Assembly: GCA_027307165.1 (NCBI GenBank)
Contig: DAHUXM010000004.1
Coordinates: 186,001 to 250,000 of the forward strand
Reading direction: 5' to 3'
DNA from: Gemmatimonadota bacterium
GTDB taxonomy: Bacteria; Gemmatimonadota; Gemmatimonadetes; Gemmatimonadales; Gemmatimonadaceae
DNA: 64,000 bases
This document shows, one piece after another, positions 8,887-16,926 of this stretch. A model generated the notes under the pieces. That model did no database searches and was not told where the DNA came from. It saw only the letters and a list, made by a program, of their open reading frames with translations. The translations under genes were made by a program, and so were the position numbers. Position 1 is the first letter of the stretch. Every line of letters begins with the position of its first letter.

Positions 8887-9123
8887 ATGGGAGACATGAA
8901 CAAGAAGGGTGCCGCAAACGAGGCAAAGGGAGCGATCAGGGAAACCGCCGGCAAAGTCAAGGGCGACGTCGGCGACGCGCTCGATGATTCGAGCATGCAC
9001 GCCGAAGGTCGTGGCGAGCAGCTGAAGGGCAAGATTCAGAAGAACTTTGGCAAGGCCGAGCGTGCGCTGGACCCGGATACGCATCGGGATTCGACCGATT
9101 CAGAGAGGAACCGTCGGGAGTAA
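8887..9123 (+). CDS. CsbD-like stress protein
   Basis: A 78-residue, lysine- and glutamate-rich small protein with the repeated CsbD signature (NEAKGAIRETAGKVKGDVGD, then EGRGEQLKGKIQKNFGKAE). CsbD family members are abundant under general stress in many bacteria, but their biochemical role is unknown. GGAGG at 8874-8878, eight bases before the ATG, supports this start. It is a stand-alone gene, followed by a strong terminator at 9161-9197. Confidence 0.9.
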   Translation: MGDMNKKGAANEAKGAIRETAGKVKGDVGDALDDSSMHAEGRGEQLKGKIQKNFGKAERALDPDTHRDSTDSERNRRE

Positions 9124-9160
9124 TCGCCGATCCTTACTGGATCGTAGCAGACAGGCTTGA

Positions 9161-9197
9161 ACAAAGCGGGGCCGGCGTAATGCCGGCCCCGCTTTGT
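9161..9197. terminator. Strong bidirectional terminator hairpin
   Basis: A perfect 16-bp stem (9161-9176 with 9182-9197) closes a five-base loop. It is flanked by A and T residues on either side (ACAAAG / CTTTGTTCTTAATT). It lies between two converging genes, the CsbD-like gene and the TonB-dependent receptor, and could stop transcription from both. Confidence 0.85.
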
Positions 9198-9206
9198 TCT
9201 TAATTC

Positions 9207-9307
9207 GTCATTCCCGCGAAAGCGGGAATCCATGTTATCGGTCTTCGGTGGGATTGCGATAGAGAGCCAATCGGCAGCAGATGGATTCCCGCTTTCGCGG
9301 GAATGAC
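9207..9307. repeat. Inverted-repeat element, copy 2
   Basis: A 101-bp copy of the element seen at 1718-1819 and 24932-25033. The two ends are perfect inverted repeats of about 26 bp (GTCATTCCCGCGAAAGCGGG ... and its complement ...CCCGCTTTCGCGGGAATGAC). The roughly 50-bp centre differs between copies. It is inserted between a terminator and the end of the convergent TonB receptor gene. Confidence 0.9.
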
Positions 9308-9321
9308 GAGTCCTGGCAGCG

Positions 9322-11652
9322 TCAGAACGTGTAGCGCAGCGTGAGGTTTCCGTAGACCGTCGCCTTGTACGGTCCGGGGATGATGTATCCGTCACCGTGG
9401 CCGCCGTCCGGTGCCTGTGCGAGACCGGCGTAGTTCGGGCCAACGAACAGGAAGCTGTAGTACGTGCTGCCGAGCAGGTTGTCGCCGCCCAGGGACGCAT
9501 CGAGCGACCAGTGCCTGTCCATCTTCGTTTTGTAGCCGATCTTGGCGCCGAGCAGATCGTACGACTTGACGTAGGTCGAGTTGTCCAAGGTGACAGGGAC
9601 CTTGTCGACGTACTGATAGGTGCTGTTGAGGTAGATCCGCTGGTTGCTGCTCAGGTCGAGTCCGCCGTTGAACATGTTGCGCGGAACGCGTGGCACCGCC
9701 CTGTCCGAGAAATCGACGGTGGCAGCGGTGTTGTTGTTATCGCTCTTGAAGTCGATGAATCTGGAATCGTTGTACGTGTACGATGCCCACGGACGTACCA
9801 GCGACACGAGTTGCGTGGGGTCGTCGATCACGAGATAGCTGAGTGATGCTTCCGCACCGCGGTCGCGCTGTTTGCCTGCGTTGGTCGTGTACGTTATCGA
9901 GTTCGCCGTCTGGGATACCAGCTTGTCGGTGTTCTCGACGTCGAACAGCGCGACCTGGCCGTTGAGCCGGTTCGCGAAGAGGCTCCCCTGCGCACCGACT
10001 TCATACTGCACGGCGCGCTCGGGCTTGAGCGAGAGATCGACGGCACCGGTGTTGTCGATGGTGTTGCTCAGCAGCGGTGGTGTGTAACCGGAGCTGACGC
10101 TCGCGTACACCGACGCGTTGCTGCCAAACCCCTTGGTCAGTGCGACGCGCGGCGCGATCACTGCGTCGAACGACCTGACCTGAGTCGTAGTGGTGTCGAA
10201 TACCTGACCGTTCTTCAGCATGTTGCGGATGCCGAATTCGTTCTTGTTGAGGCTCGCACCAACCGTCAGCGTAACCTGGCTCGGCATGGCGAAGTTCCAT
10301 TCCGTGAACAGCGACGCGATGGTGGCGTAGTTCTCCTGATCCGTGGGCCGCTGGGGGTATGGTGGCGCCGGAACGATGAACACGCCATTGGTCGAGATGT
10401 TGGTGCGCTCGAGCATTCCGCCAAGTGTGCCGGTCACATCGACAACACCCCACTGCCCCGAGTAGCCGAAGGCCGAGCGCGCACCGAAGGTGAACTGGTT
10501 CGCGTCTGTGAAGCCGTGAGCGAATGGCTGGCCGTAAGTACGACCCGTGCCGAACACCGTGGTCTTGTTGGTGATGTCGTCGGTCAGCCGATAATTGTCG
10601 GTCAGGCCGGTGATGAAGCTGGTGATCTGGATGTGCGAGTCGTTGGCGAGGTAGGCTGCGTTGCTCACCCGGCGACGCGCGTAGAAGTCGGCGCTGTCGA
10701 TCTCGCCCGCGAGCTCCTCGAACGACCGGTTGTAGGCGAAATACGCGGACAGGGTCTGGTTGTCGCTGACCGTGTAATCACCCGTCGCGCTGAGGTAATC
10801 CTTGAGAGACCCGCTGTGTGGACGGAATGAATCGTAGGTCTGATGGCCGTAGTTCAACACCAGGTCGGACGAGCTCGTCGCGGTCTGGAAACTGGTGTTG
10901 CTGCGGAGCAGCCCGTAGCTCCCGCTCGTCAGCTGCTGACTGAGGCTGGTCTCGTTCGGCGTCGGGCGCGCAGTGGTGAATCTCACCGTACCACCTATCT
11001 GGCTGCCATACTGGCTCGATGCTGGCCCCTTGATGACTTCAACATTGCCGAGTGTTGAATAGTCGATGTCGTCGAGAATGGTCGCACCGGAGGCATCGGT
11101 AACCGGGATGTCGTTCAGAAATACGTTGTATCCCAGGCCGTTGGAGTTCGGGCTGTTGCCACTCGTGCTCGGGTAGTAGCCGCGGATCGTAATGCGGGCA
11201 CCGCCCCAGGGTGTGCGCGACTGCATGAAGACGCCGGGAACGGTATTGATCGAGTTCTCGAGGTTCAGTCCGCTCGCGCGATCGAGATCCTGCTGCGTGA
11301 GGACCGCGGTGGATGGCGTCGGCTTGTTGGCGACAATCTGCACACCGGGAAGCTTGGTCTGGGACGGCGTGAGTCTGATGCGCAGCGCAACACTCGCATC
11401 GGTCACGGGGATTTCCGCAGCCGCATAGCCTGCGCTCGTCACCGTGAGACTCGTGACGCTGCGGTCGGTGATGATGTTGAAGCCGCCCGCGTCGTTGGTG
11501 ATGGCGCCGACCGTCGTACCTGTGATCACGACCGACGCTCCGACGATGGGCGTCCCCGTCTGTTGATCGACAACTGTTCCGTGCACGGATGCCTGTGCGT
11601 GAACCATCGCAGGCATCACCAGTAGCAGAAGAATGGAGAACAACCTGTTCAT
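9322..11652 (-). CDS. TonB-dependent outer-membrane receptor
   Basis: A 776-residue beta-barrel receptor. A signal peptide (MNRLFSILLLLVMPAMVHAQ) is followed by a carboxypeptidase-regulatory-like domain (about 22-100), a plug domain (about 110-235) with TIRGYYPS and IEVIKGPASSQYG-like strands, and a 22-strand barrel that ends in LTLRYTF with the terminal Phe typical of outer-membrane proteins. The ATG at 11652 was chosen over a TTG one codon upstream. It imports an unidentified ligand, perhaps a siderophore or other chelate, using TonB energy. It has no SusD partner, unlike the receptor at 42700. Confidence 0.92.
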   Translation of the reverse strand: MNRLFSILLLLVMPAMVHAQASVHGTVVDQQTGTPIVGASVVITGTTVGAITNDAGGFNIITDRSVTSLTVTSAGYAAAEIPVTDASVALRIRLTPSQTKLPGVQIVANKPTPSTAVLTQQDLDRASGLNLENSINTVPGVFMQSRTPWGGARITIRGYYPSTSGNSPNSNGLGYNVFLNDIPVTDASGATILDDIDYSTLGNVEVIKGPASSQYGSQIGGTVRFTTARPTPNETSLSQQLTSGSYGLLRSNTSFQTATSSSDLVLNYGHQTYDSFRPHSGSLKDYLSATGDYTVSDNQTLSAYFAYNRSFEELAGEIDSADFYARRRVSNAAYLANDSHIQITSFITGLTDNYRLTDDITNKTTVFGTGRTYGQPFAHGFTDANQFTFGARSAFGYSGQWGVVDVTGTLGGMLERTNISTNGVFIVPAPPYPQRPTDQENYATIASLFTEWNFAMPSQVTLTVGASLNKNEFGIRNMLKNGQVFDTTTTQVRSFDAVIAPRVALTKGFGSNASVYASVSSGYTPPLLSNTIDNTGAVDLSLKPERAVQYEVGAQGSLFANRLNGQVALFDVENTDKLVSQTANSITYTTNAGKQRDRGAEASLSYLVIDDPTQLVSLVRPWASYTYNDSRFIDFKSDNNNTAATVDFSDRAVPRVPRNMFNGGLDLSSNQRIYLNSTYQYVDKVPVTLDNSTYVKSYDLLGAKIGYKTKMDRHWSLDASLGGDNLLGSTYYSFLFVGPNYAGLAQAPDGGHGDGYIIPGPYKATVYGNLTLRYTF

Positions 11653-11805
11653 CAAAAATTTTCCAAAACGGTGGAGAGCGGGAAGGAATCAGACGGCTGC
11701 TGGCCCCGTCAACCTTACAGGAAGCGGGCAAGACGACGACTAAACTGGTACGCCCAAACGCGCGGCCACGTTGCGGCAGGCTACAGGGAGAAGCGCACCA
11801 TCTCA

Positions 11806-11850
11806 ATAAAAGAAGGCGCGAACGAGAGTTCTGTTCGCGCCTTCTTTTAT
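11806..11850. terminator. Strong terminator downstream of M28 peptidase
   Basis: An 18-bp perfect stem (11806-11823 with 11833-11850) has a nine-base loop and A/T-rich stem bases. Read on the minus strand it ends in CTTTTATTG. It lies 20 bases after the stop of the minus-strand M28 peptidase gene and about 150 bases upstream of the TonB receptor start, so it separates the two transcripts. Confidence 0.85.
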
Positions 11851-11869
11851 CAGAAAGCTTGCAGCGATG

Positions 11870-13591
11870 CTACTGCTTGCAGCTTCCGTGCGGGTCCATG
11901 TGCGGGCCGTCCACAACCGGACGGTGGTCCATGTTAGCGACGTGCATGGCAAGGTCTTCGATGAAGTTATCGACGCGCGCCATGTGGTCATAGTCGATGT
12001 ACTGCGGTTCGTCCGTCACCTGGTGGTAATCGGAGTGCAGGCCGGTCGTGAAGAAGATGATCGGAATATTGTACCGCGCGTACTCGTAGTGATCGCTGCG
12101 GCAGTAGATGTTGTCCGGGTGACCGTTGGCATCCATCGAGTAGTCGAACACCAGGCCGTGCTTGTCATCCTTGTTTACCGACTCTGCCATGTTGCCGAGC
12201 TCGGTCGACAAGCGACGAGAGCCGACGAGCTGCAGGTAGTTCGGGCTGCCGCGCAGGATGGCACCGTCCTTCGACTTGCCAGTGATGTCGTACGCGTCGC
12301 CGCGGCCGACCATGTCCATGTTGAGCTGTGCAACTATGGAATCACGAGGGACGGTCGGGTGATCGGTGAAGTAGGTCGAGCCGAGCAGACCCTTCTCCTC
12401 GCCGACGTGCCAGACGAAGATGATGGAGCGCTTGGGTTTGGCCGACACCATTTTCTGAGCGATCTCGAGAACGCTCACGGAGCCTGAGCCGTCGTCATCG
12501 GCGCCGTTGGAGATCGAATCGGGGCGCGAAGAGTTGGGATGTGCCGCGCGATATTCGGCGAGCACCTTGTTCACCTCAGCCTGCTGCTCCGGGGTCGCCT
12601 GCTTCGCGCCATCCTCGGCGCCACCGGGCCGCACGATGTGGTTGAAGAAGCGCAGCGAATCGTGATCCACAGGGCGGTTGTTGAAGCCGATGTGGTCGTT
12701 GTGCGCGCCCATCGCGACGTACTCTCCCGCGAGCTTGGGATCGCTGCCGCGGATGATTCCGACGACGTTACGGGCGGGATAGGGTACCGGCTCGACGGAA
12801 AGCTTGAGGTCGAGCTTGCCTGGAGCGCCTCCCAGAGTTGCGCCGGGCGCAGGGCTACCCTGGATCAGTTTGCCGGCAGCAGCGTGCGAGATGAGGAGGG
12901 TGGGCGGCGGCGTCTCGGCCGGCTCGTTGCTCGGATCGTCGACGAAGGTCTGCGGCCGAGTGAAGAACGGCATGAACTGGTCGAGCCCGATGATGCCGAC
13001 CGCGACCGCGCCTTCGACTGCCCGAGCGGCGCTGCGCATTGCGCGTGGCGATGTGCCTGGAGGCATGGTGAAGACGACGATCTTTCCGGCGCCCTCGCCG
13101 GCCTTGATCATCTGCGTGGTGTCGCCGAGGATGCCGCCGTAGATGATCTGCACGTTGCTTGCGTCGACTGATTTGGATCCTGTCGCAACCCAGTCGCTTC
13201 CGTAAGCGAGGTTGGCGTCGCCGACGGTGAAGGTCGAGCCATTGTCGATCGAGCGAACCTTGAGCGGAATCGTCTGGAAGTAGCCACCGTTATCGCCGGC
13301 GGGAATGAGGCCGATCTTTTTCGCCTCTGCCGCGATGTAATCGGTGCCCTTGAAGTTGCCGATGGTGCCGGCTTCGCGGCCCTGCATGGAGTCGTCGGCA
13401 AAGATATAGAGCCGCGTCATGAGGTCCTGCGCGGTGATCGCCGAGGTCGTCGGCTGCGCAGCGTGCTTGAGCGGGAGCGTCGTCGGCGGGTACGGGACGA
13501 TGGTCGGCGGTGCTTCGGTTGCGGGTGCCTGCTGGGCTCCAAGGAGCGCAGGCGCGAGCATGGAAGCCGCGATAATGGAGAAGCGTTTCAT
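11870..13591 (-). CDS. Exported M28-family metallopeptidase
   Basis: A 573-residue zinc aminopeptidase-type enzyme. The ATG at 13591 starts a signal peptide (MKRFSIIAASMLAPALLGAQ). An upstream in-frame start is open but would place 18 residues before it. A PA-like domain (about residues 130-290) is inserted ahead of the catalytic core. The core has the M28 zinc ligands in AMGAHNDHIGF, NGADDDGSGS, HVGEEKGLLGS, LNMDMVGR and LHSDYHQVTDE, in that order. It probably releases amino acids from peptides in the periplasm. The gene is isolated, with a terminator at 11806-11850. Confidence 0.93.
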   Translation of the reverse strand: MKRFSIIAASMLAPALLGAQQAPATEAPPTIVPYPPTTLPLKHAAQPTTSAITAQDLMTRLYIFADDSMQGREAGTIGNFKGTDYIAAEAKKIGLIPAGDNGGYFQTIPLKVRSIDNGSTFTVGDANLAYGSDWVATGSKSVDASNVQIIYGGILGDTTQMIKAGEGAGKIVVFTMPPGTSPRAMRSAARAVEGAVAVGIIGLDQFMPFFTRPQTFVDDPSNEPAETPPPTLLISHAAAGKLIQGSPAPGATLGGAPGKLDLKLSVEPVPYPARNVVGIIRGSDPKLAGEYVAMGAHNDHIGFNNRPVDHDSLRFFNHIVRPGGAEDGAKQATPEQQAEVNKVLAEYRAAHPNSSRPDSISNGADDDGSGSVSVLEIAQKMVSAKPKRSIIFVWHVGEEKGLLGSTYFTDHPTVPRDSIVAQLNMDMVGRGDAYDITGKSKDGAILRGSPNYLQLVGSRRLSTELGNMAESVNKDDKHGLVFDYSMDANGHPDNIYCRSDHYEYARYNIPIIFFTTGLHSDYHQVTDEPQYIDYDHMARVDNFIEDLAMHVANMDHRPVVDGPHMDPHGSCKQ

Positions 13592-13798
13592 GGCTAGTGG
13601 CGATGGGTAATCGGCCGGATAACGCAGGCGCGGGAATAGACCCATGCCCAGTCGGTCGTTTCCGGTTGCACAGTATATAGATACGCGCGACGGGGCGCGA
13701 GGGTTGTTTGTGACCGAGAGGGGTGGGCTGACCGGGGTTGATGGGGGTGTGGTGCGGGTTTAGCTTTGGTGGATCTGCCGGGTGAGGAATCCGGCCGA

Positions 13799-13871
13799 TG
13801 CCCCTTGGTGTAACTGGCAACACGTCCGCCTCTGGAGCGGAAGAGTCCTGGTTCGACCCCAGGAGGGGCAA
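13799..13871 (+). tRNA. tRNA-Gln, anticodon CTG
   Basis: A 73-base cloverleaf. The acceptor stem TGCCCCT/AGGGGCA starts with the U typical of tRNA-Gln. The anticodon stem TCCGC/GCGGA encloses loop CTCTGGA, with CTG at 13832-13834 reading CAG. The T arm contains GGTTCGACCCC. The 3' CCA is not encoded. It is alone, on the opposite strand to both flanking genes. Confidence 0.96.
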
Positions 13872-13888
13872 TTGGAAGCCCGCAGGGA

Positions 13889-13905
13889 CAATTGTTCGAC
13901 AATTG
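13889..13905. repeat. Small perfect hairpin after tRNA-Gln
   Basis: CAATTGT-TCG-ACAATTG is a perfect 7-bp stem with a three-base loop, 17 bases after the tRNA. The tRNA 3' end itself reads GCAATTGG and the hairpin ends ACAATTGG, so the short word is duplicated here. It has no T-run, so terminator function is doubtful. Confidence 0.45.
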
Positions 13906-13980
13906 GATCAAGGGAGGCACTGCTTCAGTGATGGGGCGGTGCCATTGTGCTATCAGCTCTGTCCGTAGTCGATAATGACG

Positions 13981-14400
13981 TTACGCAGAGCCTCGTCGCC
14001 ACGGTCGCTCGTGCCGCACCGGGATGTGTTTCGCGATCCGGGTAAAGTCCGAAGCGTTGCTCGTAATGAGAGTGACGCCCATGCGTGCGCAGCTGGCGGC
14101 GAGCAGCAAATCATTCCAGAAAGATCTGCGCTGACTGGTGCGCGGCGCCATGCTCGTCCACGCGAGCGCTGCTGTCTGCCAGTCGTCCGCGTTGGGCGTG
14201 AGTGATCCGGCGACGTCGATCTGATTTCGCAGATTGCGAAGGAGGCGAGATCTGCTCCTGGAATCGACCGCCAGGAGTAGCTCGGCGACTACGACGCTAC
14301 TCACAATGACAGCATTCTGCGCAACGAACACGCTGCCAGCGGACGCGAACTTCGCGTCATTCTCGACGTCCACGTAGACGTTCGTATCGAGCGCGAACAC
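13981..14400 (-). CDS. vapC: PIN-domain ribonuclease toxin (VapC type)
   Basis: A 139-residue PIN domain. The acidic residues expected for Mg2+-dependent RNA cleavage are in ALDTNVYVD, the AELLLA helix, WNDLLLAA and TSNASDF. The GTG at 14400 starts the protein exactly at the first beta strand and lies seven bases after the antitoxin stop. A TTG at 14433 would overlap the antitoxin gene and is the alternative. As part of a type II toxin-antitoxin pair, it should be held inactive by the VapB-like protein encoded just upstream. The RNA target is unknown; known VapCs cut tRNA or rRNA. Confidence 0.85.
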   Translation of the reverse strand: MFALDTNVYVDVENDAKFASAGSVFVAQNAVIVSSVVVAELLLAVDSRSRSRLLRNLRNQIDVAGSLTPNADDWQTAALAWTSMAPRTSQRRSFWNDLLLAASCARMGVTLITSNASDFTRIAKHIPVRHERPWRRGSA

Positions 14401-14407
14401 GCGAGCT

Positions 14408-14608
14408 TCAGTCCTCGATGCGGGTGACGTCAAGAGGACCTATGCCGTGGAATTCGTGGATGAGATCTGCCATCCGCAACTGCCGTTGCATTTGCTCGAG
14501 TGAGCGAGTCACGGCTTCGCGCTCGGTACGAACGCCTAGTCGAACACGGACGTCTTCGAGGAGACCAGGGTCTATATCCAATGTTTTGCGTGCTCTTTTG
14601 ATCGTCAT
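14408..14608 (-). CDS. vapB: VapB-like antitoxin
   Basis: A 66-residue protein with a short N-terminal strand and helix pattern (KRARKTLDIDPGLLEDVRVRLG, then TEREAVTRSLEQM) typical of ribbon-helix-helix VapB antitoxins of the 'VDIDEELL...' kind. The C-terminal tail (ADLIHEFHGIGPLDVTRIED) would wrap the toxin. It is upstream of and nearly touching the PIN toxin gene, which is the usual order. The pair probably represses its own promoter. Confidence 0.8.
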   Translation of the reverse strand: MTIKRARKTLDIDPGLLEDVRVRLGVRTEREAVTRSLEQMQRQLRMADLIHEFHGIGPLDVTRIED

Positions 14609-14894
14609 GGTGATGGCGGCAGATACAGCACTTTAATACATCTTTGCTGTAAAGATAATCCGGAAATGTTTCTGCCGCCACGGGTAGTCTCAGTACAATA
14701 GGCCGGTGTGGGGGTTGTGCGTTGGAGCTACCGCGATCGTGTCGTATCGAATCCCGATGCCTTGGAAACGCGAAACCATTGGCAGTAGCCAGTAGATGTA
14801 GTTGCATGATCGGGAAGTAGACGCGGACAACCACCCATCGGAAAATCACCTGCCGATACTCCTACCCACAGGCTTCAGCCGGAGGGTACGCGCA

Positions 14895-15620
14895 ATGGTC
14901 AAACCCAATGTTCGCGCTTCACTCACGAGGGATGATGCTCAGCTCGCGCTTCACGTAATTGCTTCGGGTCGCATCGCGGATCTGGAGGAAGGCGAGCGGC
15001 GGCTCGCGCACGATGGTGTCGATGTTCTGCTCGACGACCCGCGCTTGCTCATTGGCTTACTGAGGACGGGCCGCGGTGTCATCGCATCCTATGCCCTTCT
15101 GACGTATGTGGTGATGCGCCATGCGCTCACTCGCATCGGTGAGCGCGACCGCGTTCTGGCGGACTTCCTCGCATCGCTCTTCATGGAGTTCGGTGTACGA
15201 GACCGCGCACAACGCATCAGCCGATTCGATGACGAGACCTACGACACGCTCGGCGCAATCCTCGCCGCAGCTGACAGCTCGGATCCCAAGCGGAGCTTTC
15301 TGGCGCGCGAACATCTTGGCAATTACGCCCTTTGGCTCAGTGGGGTGTTCCCCGATCACATCGAGGAGCGACGCTGGCGGAGGGGCGGGCCGGATCTCGA
15401 ATATTATGAATCGATGGGCAGGCGAGGCTACGAGCTCGCCGCGAATCACAAGCTCGCGCAGGAAGCGGGGATAAGCGAGTTCTACGCGCTCGCTGCCGAT
15501 CGCTTTCGCGTGATGCGCATCGCTCTGACTTCGGTGAGCGATGCGCTGCTGTTTCCAAACTCCAACTCGCCGACGAGCATCATCAGACGCGTCGAGGATG
15601 ACTTTCGCCTGATGTCGTAG
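14895..15620 (+). CDS. Hypothetical cytoplasmic protein
   Basis: A 241-residue, largely helical protein. The ATG at 14895 was chosen because GGAGG lies nine bases upstream (14881-14885); the frame is open to 14802 but has no binding site there. The protein has no signal peptide or membrane segment. It contains several Arg/Asp-rich helices (ALTRIGERDRVLADFLASLFMEFG, HLGNYALWLSGVFPD) and an EERRWRRGGPDLEYYESMGRRGYELA stretch. I do not recognise it. It is a single gene between the VapBC pair and a hairpin-rich gap. Confidence 0.7.
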   Translation: MVKPNVRASLTRDDAQLALHVIASGRIADLEEGERRLAHDGVDVLLDDPRLLIGLLRTGRGVIASYALLTYVVMRHALTRIGERDRVLADFLASLFMEFGVRDRAQRISRFDDETYDTLGAILAAADSSDPKRSFLAREHLGNYALWLSGVFPDHIEERRWRRGGPDLEYYESMGRRGYELAANHKLAQEAGISEFYALAADRFRVMRIALTSVSDALLFPNSNSPTSIIRRVEDDFRLMS

Positions 15621-15681
15621 CGCGGCTCAGGAAATACGATGCAGTCGGAGTGATCGGGGCCCGATTGCATCTGGAATGACA

Positions 15682-15731
15682 GGCACGGACACGTCCGTGC
15701 CCCACCTTCGCGGAACATCGTTGCGGTGGGG
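15682..15731. repeat. Nested hairpins between convergent genes
   Basis: GGCACGGAC-AC-GTCCGTGCC (15682-15701) is a perfect 20-bp palindrome. It overlaps a second inverted repeat, CCCCACC ... GGTGGGG (15700-15706 and 15725-15731). It lies between the converging genes ending at 15620 and 15760, so it may act as a two-way transcription barrier, although no T-run follows. The first palindrome resembles the small repeats near 6039 and 38336. Confidence 0.5.
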
Positions 15732-15759
15732 CGTGGCGTCGGGATCGGGCGGATTGATC

Positions 15760-16926
15760 CTATCCGACGGGTTTTACGCGTATCATGACGACGGCGTGGG
15801 CGGCGACGGTTGTTGCGTATTCATTCTTGAATGTGCCGAGATCCGCGTGGGCCCACAGATCGCGCACGCTTGCTGATCCAACGTGAAGTCCGGCACGCCA
15901 GAAGTTTGCGGAGATCTTCGCGGGGGCTGTCGAGCGGTTGAGCAGCGCAACTGCGATCGAGCCGTCGTGCAGACGTTTGGACCACACCTGCAGCTCGGGT
16001 GTCGGCTCCCACACTATCACACCCTGTGCGCCGAGGGAGTCCTGATCGACGGCGATGACTTCGGGGTTGAGAAGAATTGCCTTCGTCGCGGCTGACATCG
16101 TGCGTACGTCGTTGCCAGCCAGCAACGGCGCAGCCATCATTGCCCACATGCTGAAGTGCGCGCGATACTCGCCATCGGTCATTCCGCCGTTGCCGACTTC
16201 CAGCATGTCGGGATCATTCCACGCACCAGGGCCGGCGATCTTTGAGTGCTGCGCCGAGATGTCGAGATTCGTGAGCATCGACGGCCACTTGTCTTCGATA
16301 TCCTCAGTCGTGCGCCAGAGATTGCCGGTTTTCGGTGCCCAGTCCCACGGCTGATTGTGTCCCCACTCACAGATGCTGAAAACGATCTTGCGGCCGGAAT
16401 GCGCGAGCGCGTCGCGGAACTTTGCATACTGTGTTGGTGCATCCAGTCCGCTCGCGTTGCACCAGTCTTCCTTCACGTAGTCGACGTGCCACGCGGCATA
16501 CGTGCGCGCATCCTGCACTTCATGTCCGTAGGTACCCGGTCGTCCCTGGCAGGTTTTCGTTCCTGCATCCGTGTAGATGCCGAATTTGAGTCCCTTGCTA
16601 TGGACGTAGTCGGCGAGTGCCGCGATGCCATGCGGGAAGCGCGTGGAGTCCGCAATGATGGTTCCGTCCGCGGCGCGTGCCACCTGCCAGCAGTCGTCGA
16701 TCACAACGTACTTGTATCCGGCATCGCGCATTCCGTTCGCTGCCATCGAATCAGCGGTCTCCCGGATCAACGACTCGCTCACGTTGCAACCGAAATGGTT
16801 CCAGCTGTTCCATCCCATCGGTGGCGTCAGTGCGAGTCCATTGTCGAGATACACACTGTGAGACTGGGGGGCGCTCGCACCGACGAGTGCGAGCGACAGT
16901 GCGGCAATACCAATGCGTATTTTCAT
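15760..16926 (-). CDS. Exported GH27 alpha-galactosidase
   Basis: A 388-residue enzyme that removes terminal alpha-galactosyl residues. After a signal peptide (to about residue 19) comes the GH27 barrel: TPPMGWNSWNHFGC (residues 34-47), VIDDCW (75-80), YVKEDWC with nucleophile Asp154, SICEWG, RTTEDIEDKW with the acid/base at Asp209, and AGPGAWNDPDMLEVG. A C-terminal beta domain follows. The start ATG at 16924-16926 overlaps the stop of the S9 peptidase (ATGA), so the two exported hydrolases are translationally coupled, an odd pairing. Its product, galactose, could feed the locus at 34-42 kb. Confidence 0.94.
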   Translation of the reverse strand: MKIRIGIAALSLALVGASAPQSHSVYLDNGLALTPPMGWNSWNHFGCNVSESLIRETADSMAANGMRDAGYKYVVIDDCWQVARAADGTIIADSTRFPHGIAALADYVHSKGLKFGIYTDAGTKTCQGRPGTYGHEVQDARTYAAWHVDYVKEDWCNASGLDAPTQYAKFRDALAHSGRKIVFSICEWGHNQPWDWAPKTGNLWRTTEDIEDKWPSMLTNLDISAQHSKIAGPGAWNDPDMLEVGNGGMTDGEYRAHFSMWAMMAAPLLAGNDVRTMSAATKAILLNPEVIAVDQDSLGAQGVIVWEPTPELQVWSKRLHDGSIAVALLNRSTAPAKISANFWRAGLHVGSASVRDLWAHADLGTFKNEYATTVAAHAVVMIRVKPVG

